A stretch of DNA of 56,834 bases from Clostridiales bacterium (GTDB taxonomy: Bacteria > Bacillota > Clostridia > Lachnospirales > Lachnospiraceae): NCBI GenBank assembly GCA_018376135.1, contig JAHABX010000023.1, forward strand, positions 1-56,834, read 5' to 3'. The position numbers and the translations under genes are program-made. The number at the start of each line of letters is the position of its first letter. Position 1 is the first letter of the stretch. The notes beneath the pieces were generated by a model that was not told where the DNA came from, did not search any database, and saw only the letters and a list, made by a program, of their open reading frames with translations. Shown one piece after another: positions 8,055-16,583 of the stretch.

Positions 8055-9620
8055 TTAATTGAAATCTATGTCAATATCCATATTGATAGATTTTGCCAGA
8101 TCAATGACCGGCTCCTGCGGTCTCGTATCCGTCATGGGGGTACACACCTGTACCTTCATACGGACGTTCAACTCTCTCTCTATGACCTGCTCCACTTCCT
8201 CCGCCAGCTCCTTCTCATCCACCGCATGATCCCTGCACAGAATGATCTGTACGCCTCCATGCTCCGGAAGCTCCCTGCACTGGGCATCCTTTAACACAAA
8301 CTGAGACCAGGAGCCTGTCTTCCTGCGAATCTCCTGAAACCGGTCAATAAACGTCCTGATATCTGCAGGCAGAGCTTCCGGAGATATCTTCTCCACTGGT
8401 TTTCTGACCGGCTCCTGCACTGCGGCTCCACCCTGGGGCAGCTGACCGGCTGTTACCGGCGCCATCCCCTGCTCCATCATCTTTTCAAGCTGTGAAAGCC
8501 TCTGAAGAACAGAGTCCAGATTTCTCTCCATGGACGGCTTGCATAATTTGATCAATGTCAGCTCTACCAGCACTCTTTTCTGACTGGCATAGCGTATCTG
8601 ACCGGACAATTCCGAAAATACCCGGATATAGCGCATCAGCGTATCGGCATCCGTAAGGTCTGCCTCCTCCTTCATCTGCGCAAGGTGCTCGCTGGATACA
8701 TCCAGTACATCCTCCATGCCCTGATCGCTCTTCAGCATCAGGAGATTTCTGAGATACCAGATAAAATCCATGACGAACTGGGATAATTCTCTTCCCTGTA
8801 AAATGATCTGCTCCAGCTCCCGGATCACCTCTGCCAGATTCTGTGCACAGATCTTACGGAACAGGCTGCCGAACACATCCATGTCCACGGCTCCCAGCAC
8901 CTCCAGCACATGATCATAGGTCAGCTTCTGTCCCAGATAAAAGGCAATGCACTGATCCAGAAGACTCAGCGCATCTCTCATGGAGCCGTCCGCCGCCTTT
9001 GCCACATAGACAAGCGCCCGGTCCTCCACCTCTACCTTCTCTTCCTCCATCAGCTCCCGAAGCCGGTCCGCAATGGTCTCCGTGGTGATCCTCCGGAAAT
9101 CATATCTCTGACACCTGGACAGGATCGTGATCGGAATCTTGTGAGCCTCTGTAGTCGCCAGAATAAAGATCACATAGGAGGGCGGTTCCTCCAGTGTTTT
9201 CAAAAGGGCATTAAATGCTCCGATGGAAAGCATATGCACCTCATCGATAATATAGACTTTGTATTTCCCTTCCGTGGGGGAATATGCCACCTCATCCCGG
9301 ATCTCACGGATATTGTCCACACCATTGTTGGACGCCGCGTCGATCTCGATGACATTCATAGATGTCCCGGCGGCAATTGCCCTGCAGGACGCACAGGTCC
9401 CGCAGGGATTTCCGTCCGCCGGATGCTCGCAGTTTACTGCCTTTGCAAATATCTTCGCAATCGTTGTCTTACCGGTACCTCTTGTACCGCAGAAAAGGTA
9501 GGCATGTCCGATACGGTCAGCACGGATCTGATTCTTCAAAGTTGTCACAATATGGTCCTGACCTTTTACATCCGAGAACTCCGCAGGACGAAACTTCCGG
9601 TATAATGCTGTATAAGACAT
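8055..9620 (-). CDS. dnaX: DNA polymerase III subunit gamma/tau
   Basis: 521 residues. The AAA+ core is complete: Walker A GTRGTGKTT (about 45-53), the zinc-binding cysteines (Cys64, 73, 76, 79), Walker B YIIDEVHML, sensor 1 FILATTEAHKIP and the SRC arginine finger (ILSRCQRYDFRRI). A collar domain and a moderate C-terminal tau region follow. It is the clamp-loader ATPase of the replisome. No A-rich slippery heptamer was spotted in a quick scan, so separate gamma production by frameshift is not suggested. It lies 16 bases after pfkA and reads into ybaB and recR. Confidence 0.97.
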   Translation of the reverse strand: MSYTALYRKFRPAEFSDVKGQDHIVTTLKNQIRADRIGHAYLFCGTRGTGKTTIAKIFAKAVNCEHPADGNPCGTCASCRAIAAGTSMNVIEIDAASNNGVDNIREIRDEVAYSPTEGKYKVYIIDEVHMLSIGAFNALLKTLEEPPSYVIFILATTEAHKIPITILSRCQRYDFRRITTETIADRLRELMEEEKVEVEDRALVYVAKAADGSMRDALSLLDQCIAFYLGQKLTYDHVLEVLGAVDMDVFGSLFRKICAQNLAEVIRELEQIILQGRELSQFVMDFIWYLRNLLMLKSDQGMEDVLDVSSEHLAQMKEEADLTDADTLMRYIRVFSELSGQIRYASQKRVLVELTLIKLCKPSMERNLDSVLQRLSQLEKMMEQGMAPVTAGQLPQGGAAVQEPVRKPVEKISPEALPADIRTFIDRFQEIRRKTGSWSQFVLKDAQCRELPEHGGVQIILCRDHAVDEKELAEEVEQVIERELNVRMKVQVCTPMTDTRPQEPVIDLAKSINMDIDIDFN

Positions 9621-9636
9621 GTCTTCTTCACTCCTG

Positions 9637-10713
9637 TTAATCGCCGAAGCTGATTCCTATCATCTTGGCTTCTTCAATAATACCCGAATTCGGATCAACC
9701 ATCTTTAATTTTCCTGCCACCTCTCCCAGAGGTACTTTGCAGGTCTCTCCATTGACGATTCCTACCATATAACCGTACTTTTCGTCAATGATCAGCTTTG
9801 CCGCTCTTGCTCCCAGACGGGTGGAGAGCACACGGTCATAAGGCTTCGGAGAGCCTCCTCTTTGTGTATGTCCGGGGACAGTCACCCGTACATCCGCATT
9901 GGTTTTCTGCCTGATCAGCTCAGCCAGCTCATAGGATACGGACGGATACGGATAGGATGCCATCTTCGCCTTGTATTCCTTCTTGGACAGGGCTGCATCC
10001 TCCTTGGAGATCGCACCTTCTGCAACCGCAAGGATGGTGAATCCCTTCTTCGCCTTCGTTCTCTTCTCAATTGCCGCGCATACCTTGTCAATATCATAGG
10101 GGATCTCAGGGATCAGTACGATGTCTGCTCCGCCTGCAATGCCCGCATGAAGGGTCAGCCAGCCCACCTTGTGTCCCATGACCTCCACGATAAACACACG
10201 TCCGTGGGAAGCCGCCGTTGTATGAATACAGTCGATGCAGTCTGTCGCAATATCCACCGCACTCTGGAATCCAAAGGTCATATCCGTTCCCCAGATATCA
10301 TTGTCGATCGTCTTTGGAAGATGAATAATATTCAGTCCTTCCTCTCTTAAAAGATTCGCTGTCTTCTGCGTTCCATTACCACCCAGGATCACCAGACAGT
10401 CCAGATCCAGCTTCCGGTAATTCTGCTTCATGGCAGCCACCTTGTCCAGTCCGTTCTCATCCGGCACTCTCATAGTCTTAAAGGACTGTCTGGAGCTTCC
10501 GAGGATCGTTCCTCCCTTGGTCAGGATACCGGAAAAATCTCTGCCGCTCAGAAGCCGGTACTCATTGTAGATCAGACCCTTGTAGCCTTCTTCAAATCCA
10601 TAGATCTCCACATCCCCGCCCAGTTCATTATAGAGCCCTTTTACAACCCCCCTCATGGTCGCATTCAATGCCTGGCAGTCGCCGCCGCTTGTTAAAAGCC
10701 CAACTCTCTTCAT
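9637..10713 (-). CDS. pfkA: 6-phosphofructokinase (mixed-type active site)
   Basis: 358 residues, longer than the E. coli enzyme (320). It phosphorylates fructose 6-phosphate in glycolysis. The N-terminal LTSGGDCQALNA loop and the fructose-phosphate site MGHKVGWLTLHAGIAGGAD are clear. The phosphoryl-donor site reads GGNGT, with Gly at the position that favours ATP, while the catalytic motif is PKTIDND, with the Lys more typical of pyrophosphate-type enzymes (PGTIDND in classical ATP enzymes). This Gly/Lys mix marks the group often annotated as ATP-dependent, so the donor should be treated as unproven. AGGAG precedes the ATG. A promoter and a long 5' hairpin lie upstream. Confidence 0.93.
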   Translation of the reverse strand: MKRVGLLTSGGDCQALNATMRGVVKGLYNELGGDVEIYGFEEGYKGLIYNEYRLLSGRDFSGILTKGGTILGSSRQSFKTMRVPDENGLDKVAAMKQNYRKLDLDCLVILGGNGTQKTANLLREEGLNIIHLPKTIDNDIWGTDMTFGFQSAVDIATDCIDCIHTTAASHGRVFIVEVMGHKVGWLTLHAGIAGGADIVLIPEIPYDIDKVCAAIEKRTKAKKGFTILAVAEGAISKEDAALSKKEYKAKMASYPYPSVSYELAELIRQKTNADVRVTVPGHTQRGGSPKPYDRVLSTRLGARAAKLIIDEKYGYMVGIVNGETCKVPLGEVAGKLKMVDPNSGIIEEAKMIGISFGD

Positions 10714-10756
10714 AGCTTCTTCTCCTTTATTTGATTTTTTACGAAACCATTCATAT

Positions 10757-10850
10757 CCTCAGTGTACAAGGGGACGTACGCCAAGTGAAAGTAACGCAGC
10801 AGGCGTTCAAATTCACCTTACTCAACCGTATGTTCCCTTATACACTGAGG
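10757..10850 (-). repeat. 94-base long inverted repeat forming the 5' end of the pfkA mRNA
   Basis: Arms 10757-10780 and 10827-10850 match at 21 of 24 positions as an inverted repeat. The region between them pairs again (GTGAA with TTCAC; AACGC with GCGTT). The whole element begins about 12 bases after the pfkA -10 box, so the transcript should start with this stem-loop. Candidates are an mRNA-stabilising hairpin, an unrecognised cis-regulatory RNA, or a palindromic repeat element. Confidence 0.75.
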
Positions 10851-10861
10851 TAGCTATTCTG

Positions 10862-10890
10862 ATTATAAACCAAACCTCCACTTTTCACAA
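10862..10890 (-). promoter_or_regulatory. Promoter of pfkA-dnaX-ybaB-recR
   Basis: On the minus strand TTGTGA (10890-10885), a 17-base spacer and a perfect TATAAT (10867-10862). The start would be near 10855, giving a 5' UTR of about 140 bases that is mostly the hairpin at 10757-10850. Confidence 0.7.
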
Positions 10891-10917
10891 GTATCTGCCT
10901 TTCGGAAGCCCGGCAGA

Positions 10918-10958
10918 AAACAAAAAAGCACAAGACTCCCATATGGGGTTCTCATGCC
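10918..10958 (-). terminator. Terminator after the SRP RNA
   Basis: An imperfect hairpin (AGACTCCC / GGGGTTCT around ATAT, 10934-10953) is followed on the minus strand by GTGCTTTTTTG. It lies between the 3' end of the SRP RNA and the pfkA promoter. Confidence 0.6.
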
Positions 10959-10972
10959 ATCTGTTATTTTTA

Positions 10973-11242
10973 AATTCCGTGCATCCTGCTTTGAACTTTA
11001 AACCGGAACGTTACCTGTACAGTTAACTCAGCCCAGGCACCCTCACGGCACACAGGAGCTCCCGCTTAGTGCTGCTTTGTTCCCAACCTGACACGGTTCA
11101 CGGGTTCCTGTTGCGTAAGACCCAGACATCAACGCCACTTATACAGGGCGGCTTCCAGCCGGACAGCCCGAGGCAGGATATCACTCCTACTATGGCGGAT
11201 TGTAGGTACAGGGAACCGCCACTTCCCCAGCTGCACGGAAAT
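10973..11242 (-). ncRNA. ffs: Signal recognition particle RNA, large Gram-positive type
   Basis: The minus strand has the SRP core: GTGTCAGGTTGGGAACAAAG then CAGCACTAAGC (S-domain loops), the Alu-domain start GGCGGTTCCCTGTACC, and TGCCTGGGCTGAGTTAAC near the 3' part. The ends pair (TTCCGTGCA at 11240-11232 with TGCACGGAA at 10983-10975), giving about 270 bases, the size of the Bacillus scRNA. It is placed between tadA and dnaX, the conserved Firmicute position. It guides membrane and secreted proteins with Ffh. Confidence 0.93.
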
Positions 11243-11273
11243 CTTATGACTTTATGAATTTAAATGCCTGTTC

Positions 11274-11302
11274 AGTATAGCCTGTTTTCACGGGTTTGTC
11301 AA
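11274..11302 (-). promoter_or_regulatory. Promoter of the SRP RNA
   Basis: On the minus strand TTGACA (11302-11297), a 17-base spacer and TATACT (11279-11274). The -35 lies within the last codons of tadA. Start near 11267, about 25 bases before the mature 5' end inferred from end pairing, which suggests a trimmed leader. Confidence 0.7.
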
Positions 11303-11773
11303 TTGAAGTTTCCTGCGGCTGCGAAGCTCCCGGAAAAAATCCGTCAGCATGGCGGAGCATTCCGCTTCCAGCACCCCTTCTGTCAGCTCCACCTGATGAT
11401 TAAAAGCCGGCACCTGCAGAAGATTCAGGATCGAACCGGCACACCCGGCTTTAGGATTACGGCTTCCGATGACCACCCGGGGAATCCTTGCCTGTACAAT
11501 AGCTCCCGCACACATCTGGCAGGGCTCCAGCGTAATATACATGGTGCATTCCTCCAGCCTCCAGTCTCCCACTGCCCGGCTCGCCCGCCGGATCGCCAGA
11601 AGCTCCGCATGTGCCAGCGTATTCTTATCGGTATTTCTCCGATTATAGCCTCTGGCAATGATCTTCCCGTCCCTTACGATCACACATCCAATGGGAACCT
11701 CCTGAAGCTTCCACGCCTTATGTGCCTGCCGGATGGCTTCCTTCATATACTTTTCCTCTTCTGTCAGACGCAC
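11288..11773 (-). CDS. tadA: tRNA-specific adenosine deaminase
   Basis: 161 residues. It deaminates A34 to inosine in tRNA-Arg(ACG). The zinc deaminase motifs are intact: HAELLAIRRA (His and catalytic Glu) and EPCQMCAGAIVQARI (two Cys ligands). The N-terminal EEEKYMKEAIRQAHKAW matches the family. The start is the GTG at 11773, eight bases after GGAG. It overlaps the upstream DUF6128-type gene by 56 bases in another frame, which is unusually long but both frames look genuine. The SRP RNA follows directly. Confidence 0.95.
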   Translation of the reverse strand: MRLTEEEKYMKEAIRQAHKAWKLQEVPIGCVIVRDGKIIARGYNRRNTDKNTLAHAELLAIRRASRAVGDWRLEECTMYITLEPCQMCAGAIVQARIPRVVIGSRNPKAGCAGSILNLLQVPAFNHQVELTEGVLEAECSAMLTDFFRELRSRRKLQLTNP

Positions 11774-12227
11774 TCACACCGCTCCTTTCACAGCTTCCGA
11801 ACCACGGACAGCGGATACATTTCTGTCCGCCCTTCGGATACAGGATGAAACGGCTGATATCCACCGGCGCATCATCCCATCCTGCCACAAAATCTCCGGA
11901 GCCCGGACGACGGATCCAGATTCCTTTTGTATCTGAGATCCCGATCCCTTTGCCCAGAATATCCCCGCAGTCTATGTCTCCCTGCCACAGCAGGCTTCCA
12001 TCCTTCTCCTCCAGGTCTCCAAGATAGATTCCGATCGTCCGGTTCTGATGGCAAAAATAAATATATGCTTTTCCGGCATCTTCTCCCGGATGACCGGCAG
12101 TCTTCAGATGGATCTCCAGTCTGCACCTGCCGCTTCGTTCCTCTGCCTTTACAAATCCCGCACTGCGCATCTTCTCTCCATACTCATACGCATAGAGATA
12201 TGCGATCCTTCTCCTGTGTTCCTGCAT
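11718..12227 (-). CDS. Uncharacterised DUF6128-type protein with C-terminal cysteines
   Basis: 169 residues, no signal peptide or membrane helix. It starts after GGAGGG with MQEHRRRIAYLYAYEYGEKM, continues with a beta-rich domain (LEIHLKTAGHP; KAYIYFCHQNRTIGIYLGDL), and ends with a possible metal site CIRCPWFGSC. It resembles Lachnospiraceae proteins annotated DUF6128, but this is from memory of the N-terminal style and the CxxCPW end, so the name is tentative. The function is unknown. Its last 18 codons overlap tadA. Confidence 0.55.
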   Translation of the reverse strand: MQEHRRRIAYLYAYEYGEKMRSAGFVKAEERSGRCRLEIHLKTAGHPGEDAGKAYIYFCHQNRTIGIYLGDLEEKDGSLLWQGDIDCGDILGKGIGISDTKGIWIRRPGSGDFVAGWDDAPVDISRFILYPKGGQKCIRCPWFGSCERSGVSASDRRGKVYEGSHPAGT

Positions 12228-12277
12228 AGAACATCCCTCCTGTCCTTCCGGTATATTCTATGCCCGTCCCGGAGCGC

Positions 12278-13159
12278 TTATGCTCTGGCTTCTGTCACCA
12301 GGTCCGCAAACTGTGCAAACTGCGCCAGTGTCATAGCCTCTCCCCGGATCGTGGGAGACAGCCCCATCTTCTCCAGAATACTTACGGTCAGATCCTTGGA
12401 GATTCCAAGCTCCGGCACATTGCCCAGTCCATTCTGCAGAGTCTTCCTGCGCTGGTTAAAGGATGCCCGGATGATCGCAAACAAAAGTCTCTCATCCCGG
12501 ACCGTCACCGGCGGATTCTTATGAACCGTCAGCCGGATGACCGCGGATCCCACATTCGGGCGCGGCATAAAGCAGTTCGGAGGCACATTTGCCACAATAT
12601 ACGGCTCCGCATAATACTGTACCGCCAGGGACAGCGCACCGTAGTCCTTGGTTCCCGGTCCCACCTGCATCCGGTCAGCCACTTCCTTCTGCACCATGAC
12701 CGTAATACTTTCTACCGGAACATGATTCTCAAAAAGCCCCATAATGATCGGCGTCGTTATATAGTATGGAAGATTTGCGACAATCTTAACCGGTCTTCCT
12801 CCATTCATCTCATCTGCAAGCTTTCCAAGATCCACCTTCAGCACATCATCATTGATAACCGTCACATTATCATAACCGCTTAACGTATCCTTCAGAATAG
12901 GAATCAGCGCCTTGTCGATCTCGATCGCTGCCACACCGCCCGCTGCCGCTGCCAGATACTGGGTCATGGTTCCGATCCCGGGACCGATCTCCACCACAAA
13001 GTCATCCTTTGTAATATCTGCCGCCTGGATGATCTTATCCAGCACATGGGTATCGATCAGAAAATTCTGTCCGAACTTCTTCTGAAATACGAACTTGTAC
13101 TTATTTAATATCTCAATGGTATTCTGGGGGGTCCCCAGATTGGGAATTGGATTTGTCAT
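12278..13159 (-). CDS. rsmA: 16S rRNA (adenine(1518)/adenine(1519)-N6)-dimethyltransferase
   Basis: About 293 residues. It dimethylates two adjacent adenines in the 3' hairpin of 16S rRNA during 30S maturation. The SAM motifs are typical: KKFGQNFLID at the N-terminus, VVEIGPGIGTMTQYLA (motif I), NDDVLKVDL, and the catalytic NLPYYITTPI. A C-terminal helical domain (ASFNQRRKTLQNGL) is present. The ATG at 13159 follows AGGAG at eight bases and is preferred over the in-frame GTG just before it. tatD lies 14 bases upstream, so the two are co-transcribed. Confidence 0.96.
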   Translation of the reverse strand: MTNPIPNLGTPQNTIEILNKYKFVFQKKFGQNFLIDTHVLDKIIQAADITKDDFVVEIGPGIGTMTQYLAAAAGGVAAIEIDKALIPILKDTLSGYDNVTVINDDVLKVDLGKLADEMNGGRPVKIVANLPYYITTPIIMGLFENHVPVESITVMVQKEVADRMQVGPGTKDYGALSLAVQYYAEPYIVANVPPNCFMPRPNVGSAVIRLTVHKNPPVTVRDERLLFAIIRASFNQRRKTLQNGLGNVPELGISKDLTVSILEKMGLSPTIRGEAMTLAQFAQFADLVTEARA

Positions 13160-13173
13160 CACACACTCTCCTG

Positions 13174-13938
13174 TTACAGTCTGTAAAATCTTCTGGCATT
13201 CTCTTCTGTGATACGGATCACTTCCTCCGCAGATATGCCTTTCAGCTCTCCCATGGCTTCCGCCACCAGCGTAAGGTTACGGGAATCATTCCGTTTCCCT
13301 CTGTAGGGAACCGGTGCGAGATATGGGCAGTCCGTTTCCAGTAAAAGCCGGTCAATCGGCGCCTCCTTCACGACCTCCTTCAGCTTCTTCGCATTCCTGA
13401 AGGTCAGCACTCCGCCGATTCCAAGGTAATACCCCATGTCCAGATAAGCTCTCGCCATCTCCAAAGAATAAGAATAGCAGTGTACCACCACCGGAACCTC
13501 CGGGCGGTACTCCGCCTTCAGAATCTCCATGGTATCCGCAGCAGCTTCCCTGCTGTGTACAATCACCGGCATCCCAAGCTCCCCGGCAAGCTCAAGCTGC
13601 CGGACAAACCAGTGCTTCTGAAGCTCATGGTTCTCCTTATCCCAGTAATAGTCGAGACCGATCTCGCCCACAGCCACGATCTTTTCCTTCCGGCACTGTT
13701 CCCTCAGCCACTGAAAGCTCTCTTCATTCAGCTCTCCTGCTTCATCCGGGTGCACGCCCGCAGCTCCGTACAGGAAAGGATACTGTTCTGTCAGCTCCAC
13801 CGTCCTGCGTACACCGTCCAGACTGGCGCCCACATTGACCACTGTCCCTACTCCGTATGCTGCAAGGGAAGTAAGAAGCTCCTTCCTGTCTTCATCAAAT
13901 GCCTGGTCATCATAATGCGCATGGCTGTCAAATATCAT
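13174..13938 (-). CDS. tatD: TatD family metal-dependent hydrolase (DNase)
   Basis: About 254 residues. A TIM-barrel metallohydrolase with every TatD signature: DSHAHYDDQAF at the start, GEIGLDYYWDKE, PVIVHSREA, VVVHCYS and LLETDCPYLAP. Family members act as 3'-5' DNases or D-aminoacyl-tRNA-like hydrolases; in Firmicutes the gene is classically next to metG or rsmA. Here it precedes rsmA while metG lies about 28 kb away. The ATG at 13938 is chosen because AGGAG lies eight bases upstream; the longer GTG start would overlap that site. Confidence 0.93.
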   Translation of the reverse strand: MIFDSHAHYDDQAFDEDRKELLTSLAAYGVGTVVNVGASLDGVRRTVELTEQYPFLYGAAGVHPDEAGELNEESFQWLREQCRKEKIVAVGEIGLDYYWDKENHELQKHWFVRQLELAGELGMPVIVHSREAAADTMEILKAEYRPEVPVVVHCYSYSLEMARAYLDMGYYLGIGGVLTFRNAKKLKEVVKEAPIDRLLLETDCPYLAPVPYRGKRNDSRNLTLVAEAMGELKGISAEEVIRITEENARRFYRL

Positions 13939-14001
13939 GAATTCCACTCCTGTTCTGCCATATTTGTGATACCAGTATAGCGGTTTTCAGACTGTAATGC
14001 A

Positions 14002-14050
14002 ATAAAAGGATCAGGATTCCGGTCACAGACCGGAATCCTGATCCTTTTAT
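14002..14050 (-). terminator. Strong terminator after the tct operon
   Basis: A perfect 23-bp stem (14002-14024 with 14028-14050) with a 3-base loop and flanking A/T tracts on both sides. It ends the leftward tricarboxylate transporter operon and separates it from tatD. It could act in both directions. Confidence 0.92.
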
Positions 14051-14071
14051 AATCATTCAATTATTAGGAGA

Positions 14072-15562
14072 TCATACTGTTTGCTTTCTTTTTACAAAAA
14101 ATAATTTTATGAACGGCATCATAAGGAACAAGGCTGCAATCACCAGACATATCACTGCAATCGGTCTGTGCATAATTGCACCAAAGTTACCATTTTCAGC
14201 TGTCATTGCCATTCTGAAGTATTTTTCAACTAATGGTCCCAGAATAAATCCTAAGATAACCGGAGCCATATCAACTTTAAACTGCGTCAGAATATATGCA
14301 ACAATTCCGGAAATAATCAATACCCATAAATCAAAGGTTCTATTATTCAGAGCAAAGCTTCCAAGAAGGCAGAACATCAGGATTGCCGGGAATAAATAAG
14401 AGAACTTAATATTTACTGCTTTGACAAATACACGGATCAATCCCAGTTCCATAACATACATCACAATATTAGCAAGAAAATATGCTACCATAATTGCCCC
14501 AACTACATCTGTATTTGTCTTAAACAAAAGCGGTCCTGGCTGAAGTCCATGAATCATCAGACCTCCCACCAGAGCAGCGGTCGTTAAATCCCCGGGAATC
14601 CCCAGCGTTGTCAGCGGAATCAAAGCTCCGCCGTTTACCGCATTATTAGAGGATTCAGAAGCACAGATTCCCTCCGGAGAACCCTTTCCAAAACGTTCCG
14701 GATGTTTGGAAAATTTCTTCGCCTGATTATAGGTAATTAAAGTAGCCGCATTCTGTCCTATACCCGGAAGTATACCAATCCCTGTGCCGTAAAGGCAGCC
14801 CAGTCCAAGCGGAAGAGCACATCCTTTCATCTCTTTAATCGGAGGAAGGAAAGACATCTTTCCAAGATGAATATCCTTTTTCTCTTTTCCAAGGCTATGG
14901 CTCTGAATTAAAATTTCACAGACTGCAAACAATCCCATCATCAACGCTGTAGACTGCAATCCACTTGTCAGCTGCCACATGCCAAATGTCATTCTCTGTG
15001 CCCCGGATACTGCATCCAAACCTATACTTCCGCAGACAATTCCAATCAAAGCGCCAATCAATCCTTTTAATAAATCGTCTGCAGCCATTGTAATCACAAC
15101 TGCAAGTCCCATCAGAGCTACTGCAAAATACTCCCAGTTTCCAAAAATCAAAGATACTTTAGAAAGCGGCGGGGCAACAAAAAACAATGCCAATGCGGAT
15201 ACTGTTCCCCCTACCAGTGATGCAAATACCCCTATAGACAGCGCCTGTCCCGGCTTCCCACTCTTTGCCATGGGATAGCCATCATAGCATGTAAAGATAG
15301 ATGACGGTGTTCCAGGTATATTGATCAATGTTGCTGTAATCAGCCCTCCGCTGATACCGCCTACATAAATAGCGATTAGTAAAGTCAAGCCCTGAGCCGC
15401 TGTCAGACCATATGTAAACGGAATCATCAATGTAACTCCGAGCGTTGCTGTCAAGCCCGGAATACATCCAAACACAATCCCCAGAAACACTCCTCCCGGC
15501 AGGAGCAAAAGACATACGGGATCTGAAAATATCTCTGCAAAACCAAGCATTATTGTTTCCAT
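14072..15562 (-). CDS. tctA: Tripartite tricarboxylate transporter, large permease TctA
   Basis: 496 residues with about 11-12 membrane helices, the normal TctA size. Family motifs are visible: GGVFLGIVFGCIPGLTATLG near the N-terminus, YVGGISGGLITATLINIPGT, and the repeat GIGILPGIGQNAATLITYNQ. With TctB and TctC it imports an organic acid (citrate, tartrate or another carboxylate) using the ion gradient. The start follows AGGAGG. It is the last gene of the operon dctP-like, tctB, tctC, tctA. The substrate cannot be read from the sequence. Confidence 0.93.
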   Translation of the reverse strand: METIMLGFAEIFSDPVCLLLLPGGVFLGIVFGCIPGLTATLGVTLMIPFTYGLTAAQGLTLLIAIYVGGISGGLITATLINIPGTPSSIFTCYDGYPMAKSGKPGQALSIGVFASLVGGTVSALALFFVAPPLSKVSLIFGNWEYFAVALMGLAVVITMAADDLLKGLIGALIGIVCGSIGLDAVSGAQRMTFGMWQLTSGLQSTALMMGLFAVCEILIQSHSLGKEKKDIHLGKMSFLPPIKEMKGCALPLGLGCLYGTGIGILPGIGQNAATLITYNQAKKFSKHPERFGKGSPEGICASESSNNAVNGGALIPLTTLGIPGDLTTAALVGGLMIHGLQPGPLLFKTNTDVVGAIMVAYFLANIVMYVMELGLIRVFVKAVNIKFSYLFPAILMFCLLGSFALNNRTFDLWVLIISGIVAYILTQFKVDMAPVILGFILGPLVEKYFRMAMTAENGNFGAIMHRPIAVICLVIAALFLMMPFIKLFFVKRKQTV

Positions 15563-15579
15563 GGTTTTCCTCCTGTTCT

Positions 15580-16569
15580 CTACTGCATTTGTTTCATTTC
15601 TTCAAATACCGGCTTTATATCCTCTACCCATCCGTCGATCTTCTGCTGCAGCTCTTCACCTGCCACATAGTTTACTTCCAGACCAAGACTCAGCACCTTT
15701 TCCTGAAACTCTTCATTTGCACAGACTTCCTCTACAGCACCTCTGATTATGTCCAACTGCTCCGCACTGGTTCCTTTTGGTGCATATAAAGCTCTTGGTT
15801 TTGTGGTTACCACATCATATCCAAGCTCTTTCGTACATGGCGTATCTGGAAGAGCCTGAGAACGTCTGTCACTGATAGCCAGCAGCGGAACCAGATCACC
15901 GGATGCCACTGACGCAGTGATATCTGCACCTGTATTGATACTAAGCTGTACATGGTTTCCCATAACTGCAACTTTATTATCTGCTCCGCTGTTATATGGC
16001 ACGATCGTTACATCATCTTCAATTCCCAATTCCTCTAATACTCTCATTCCGTCTGCCATATTACAATTCATAGATCCCGTATTTCCAACCTTTACCTCAC
16101 CAGGATGTGCCTTCACATACTCTACCATATCTTCAATAGAGGTCCACCCACTTCTCTGATTGGTTACCAGAAAATTGAAATCGTCTGCAATTCCGCAGAT
16201 CAGTTCCAATTCCTTGTAAAGCTCTGTGTCTGTAGTACCTCCCAGCGTATAGGAAACCATATCCATCGGATTATGTGCTAAAAGAGTATAGCCATCATTT
16301 GCAGAATTATATGCCTGTTCACATCCGACATATCCTCCTGCTCCCTCTACATTTACAGCCACAAAATTCTGATCATTAGGCAGTTTTAAATACTCCATCA
16401 TAGATCTGGTCAAGACATCAGATCCACCGCCTGGCGCAAATGGAACAATAACATTAATTGACTTTGTAGGATATTCTGCCTTATCTCCGCTCTCCTTCTG
16501 GCAGCCGCACAAAGCGCACGCTGCTAATACTGCAGTTAAAACGATCTTAAAAATTTTTTTCTTCATCAT
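15580..16569 (-). CDS. tctC: Tripartite tricarboxylate transporter substrate-binding lipoprotein TctC
   Basis: About 329 residues. The lipoprotein signal is clear (VLTAVLAACALCGCQ). The mature protein is a TctC/Bug-family binding protein: YPTKSINVIVPFAPGGGSDV, with the PGGG motif that contacts the carboxylate, then LLAHNPM and KVGNTGSMNCNMADGM. The ATG at 16569 follows GGGAG at eight bases; the longer frame upstream is read-through within tctB. It captures the substrate outside the cell for TctAB. Confidence 0.93.
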   Translation of the reverse strand: MMKKKIFKIVLTAVLAACALCGCQKESGDKAEYPTKSINVIVPFAPGGGSDVLTRSMMEYLKLPNDQNFVAVNVEGAGGYVGCEQAYNSANDGYTLLAHNPMDMVSYTLGGTTDTELYKELELICGIADDFNFLVTNQRSGWTSIEDMVEYVKAHPGEVKVGNTGSMNCNMADGMRVLEELGIEDDVTIVPYNSGADNKVAVMGNHVQLSINTGADITASVASGDLVPLLAISDRRSQALPDTPCTKELGYDVVTTKPRALYAPKGTSAEQLDIIRGAVEEVCANEEFQEKVLSLGLEVNYVAGEELQQKIDGWVEDIKPVFEEMKQMQ

Positions 16570-16583
16570 AAATACACTCCCTT

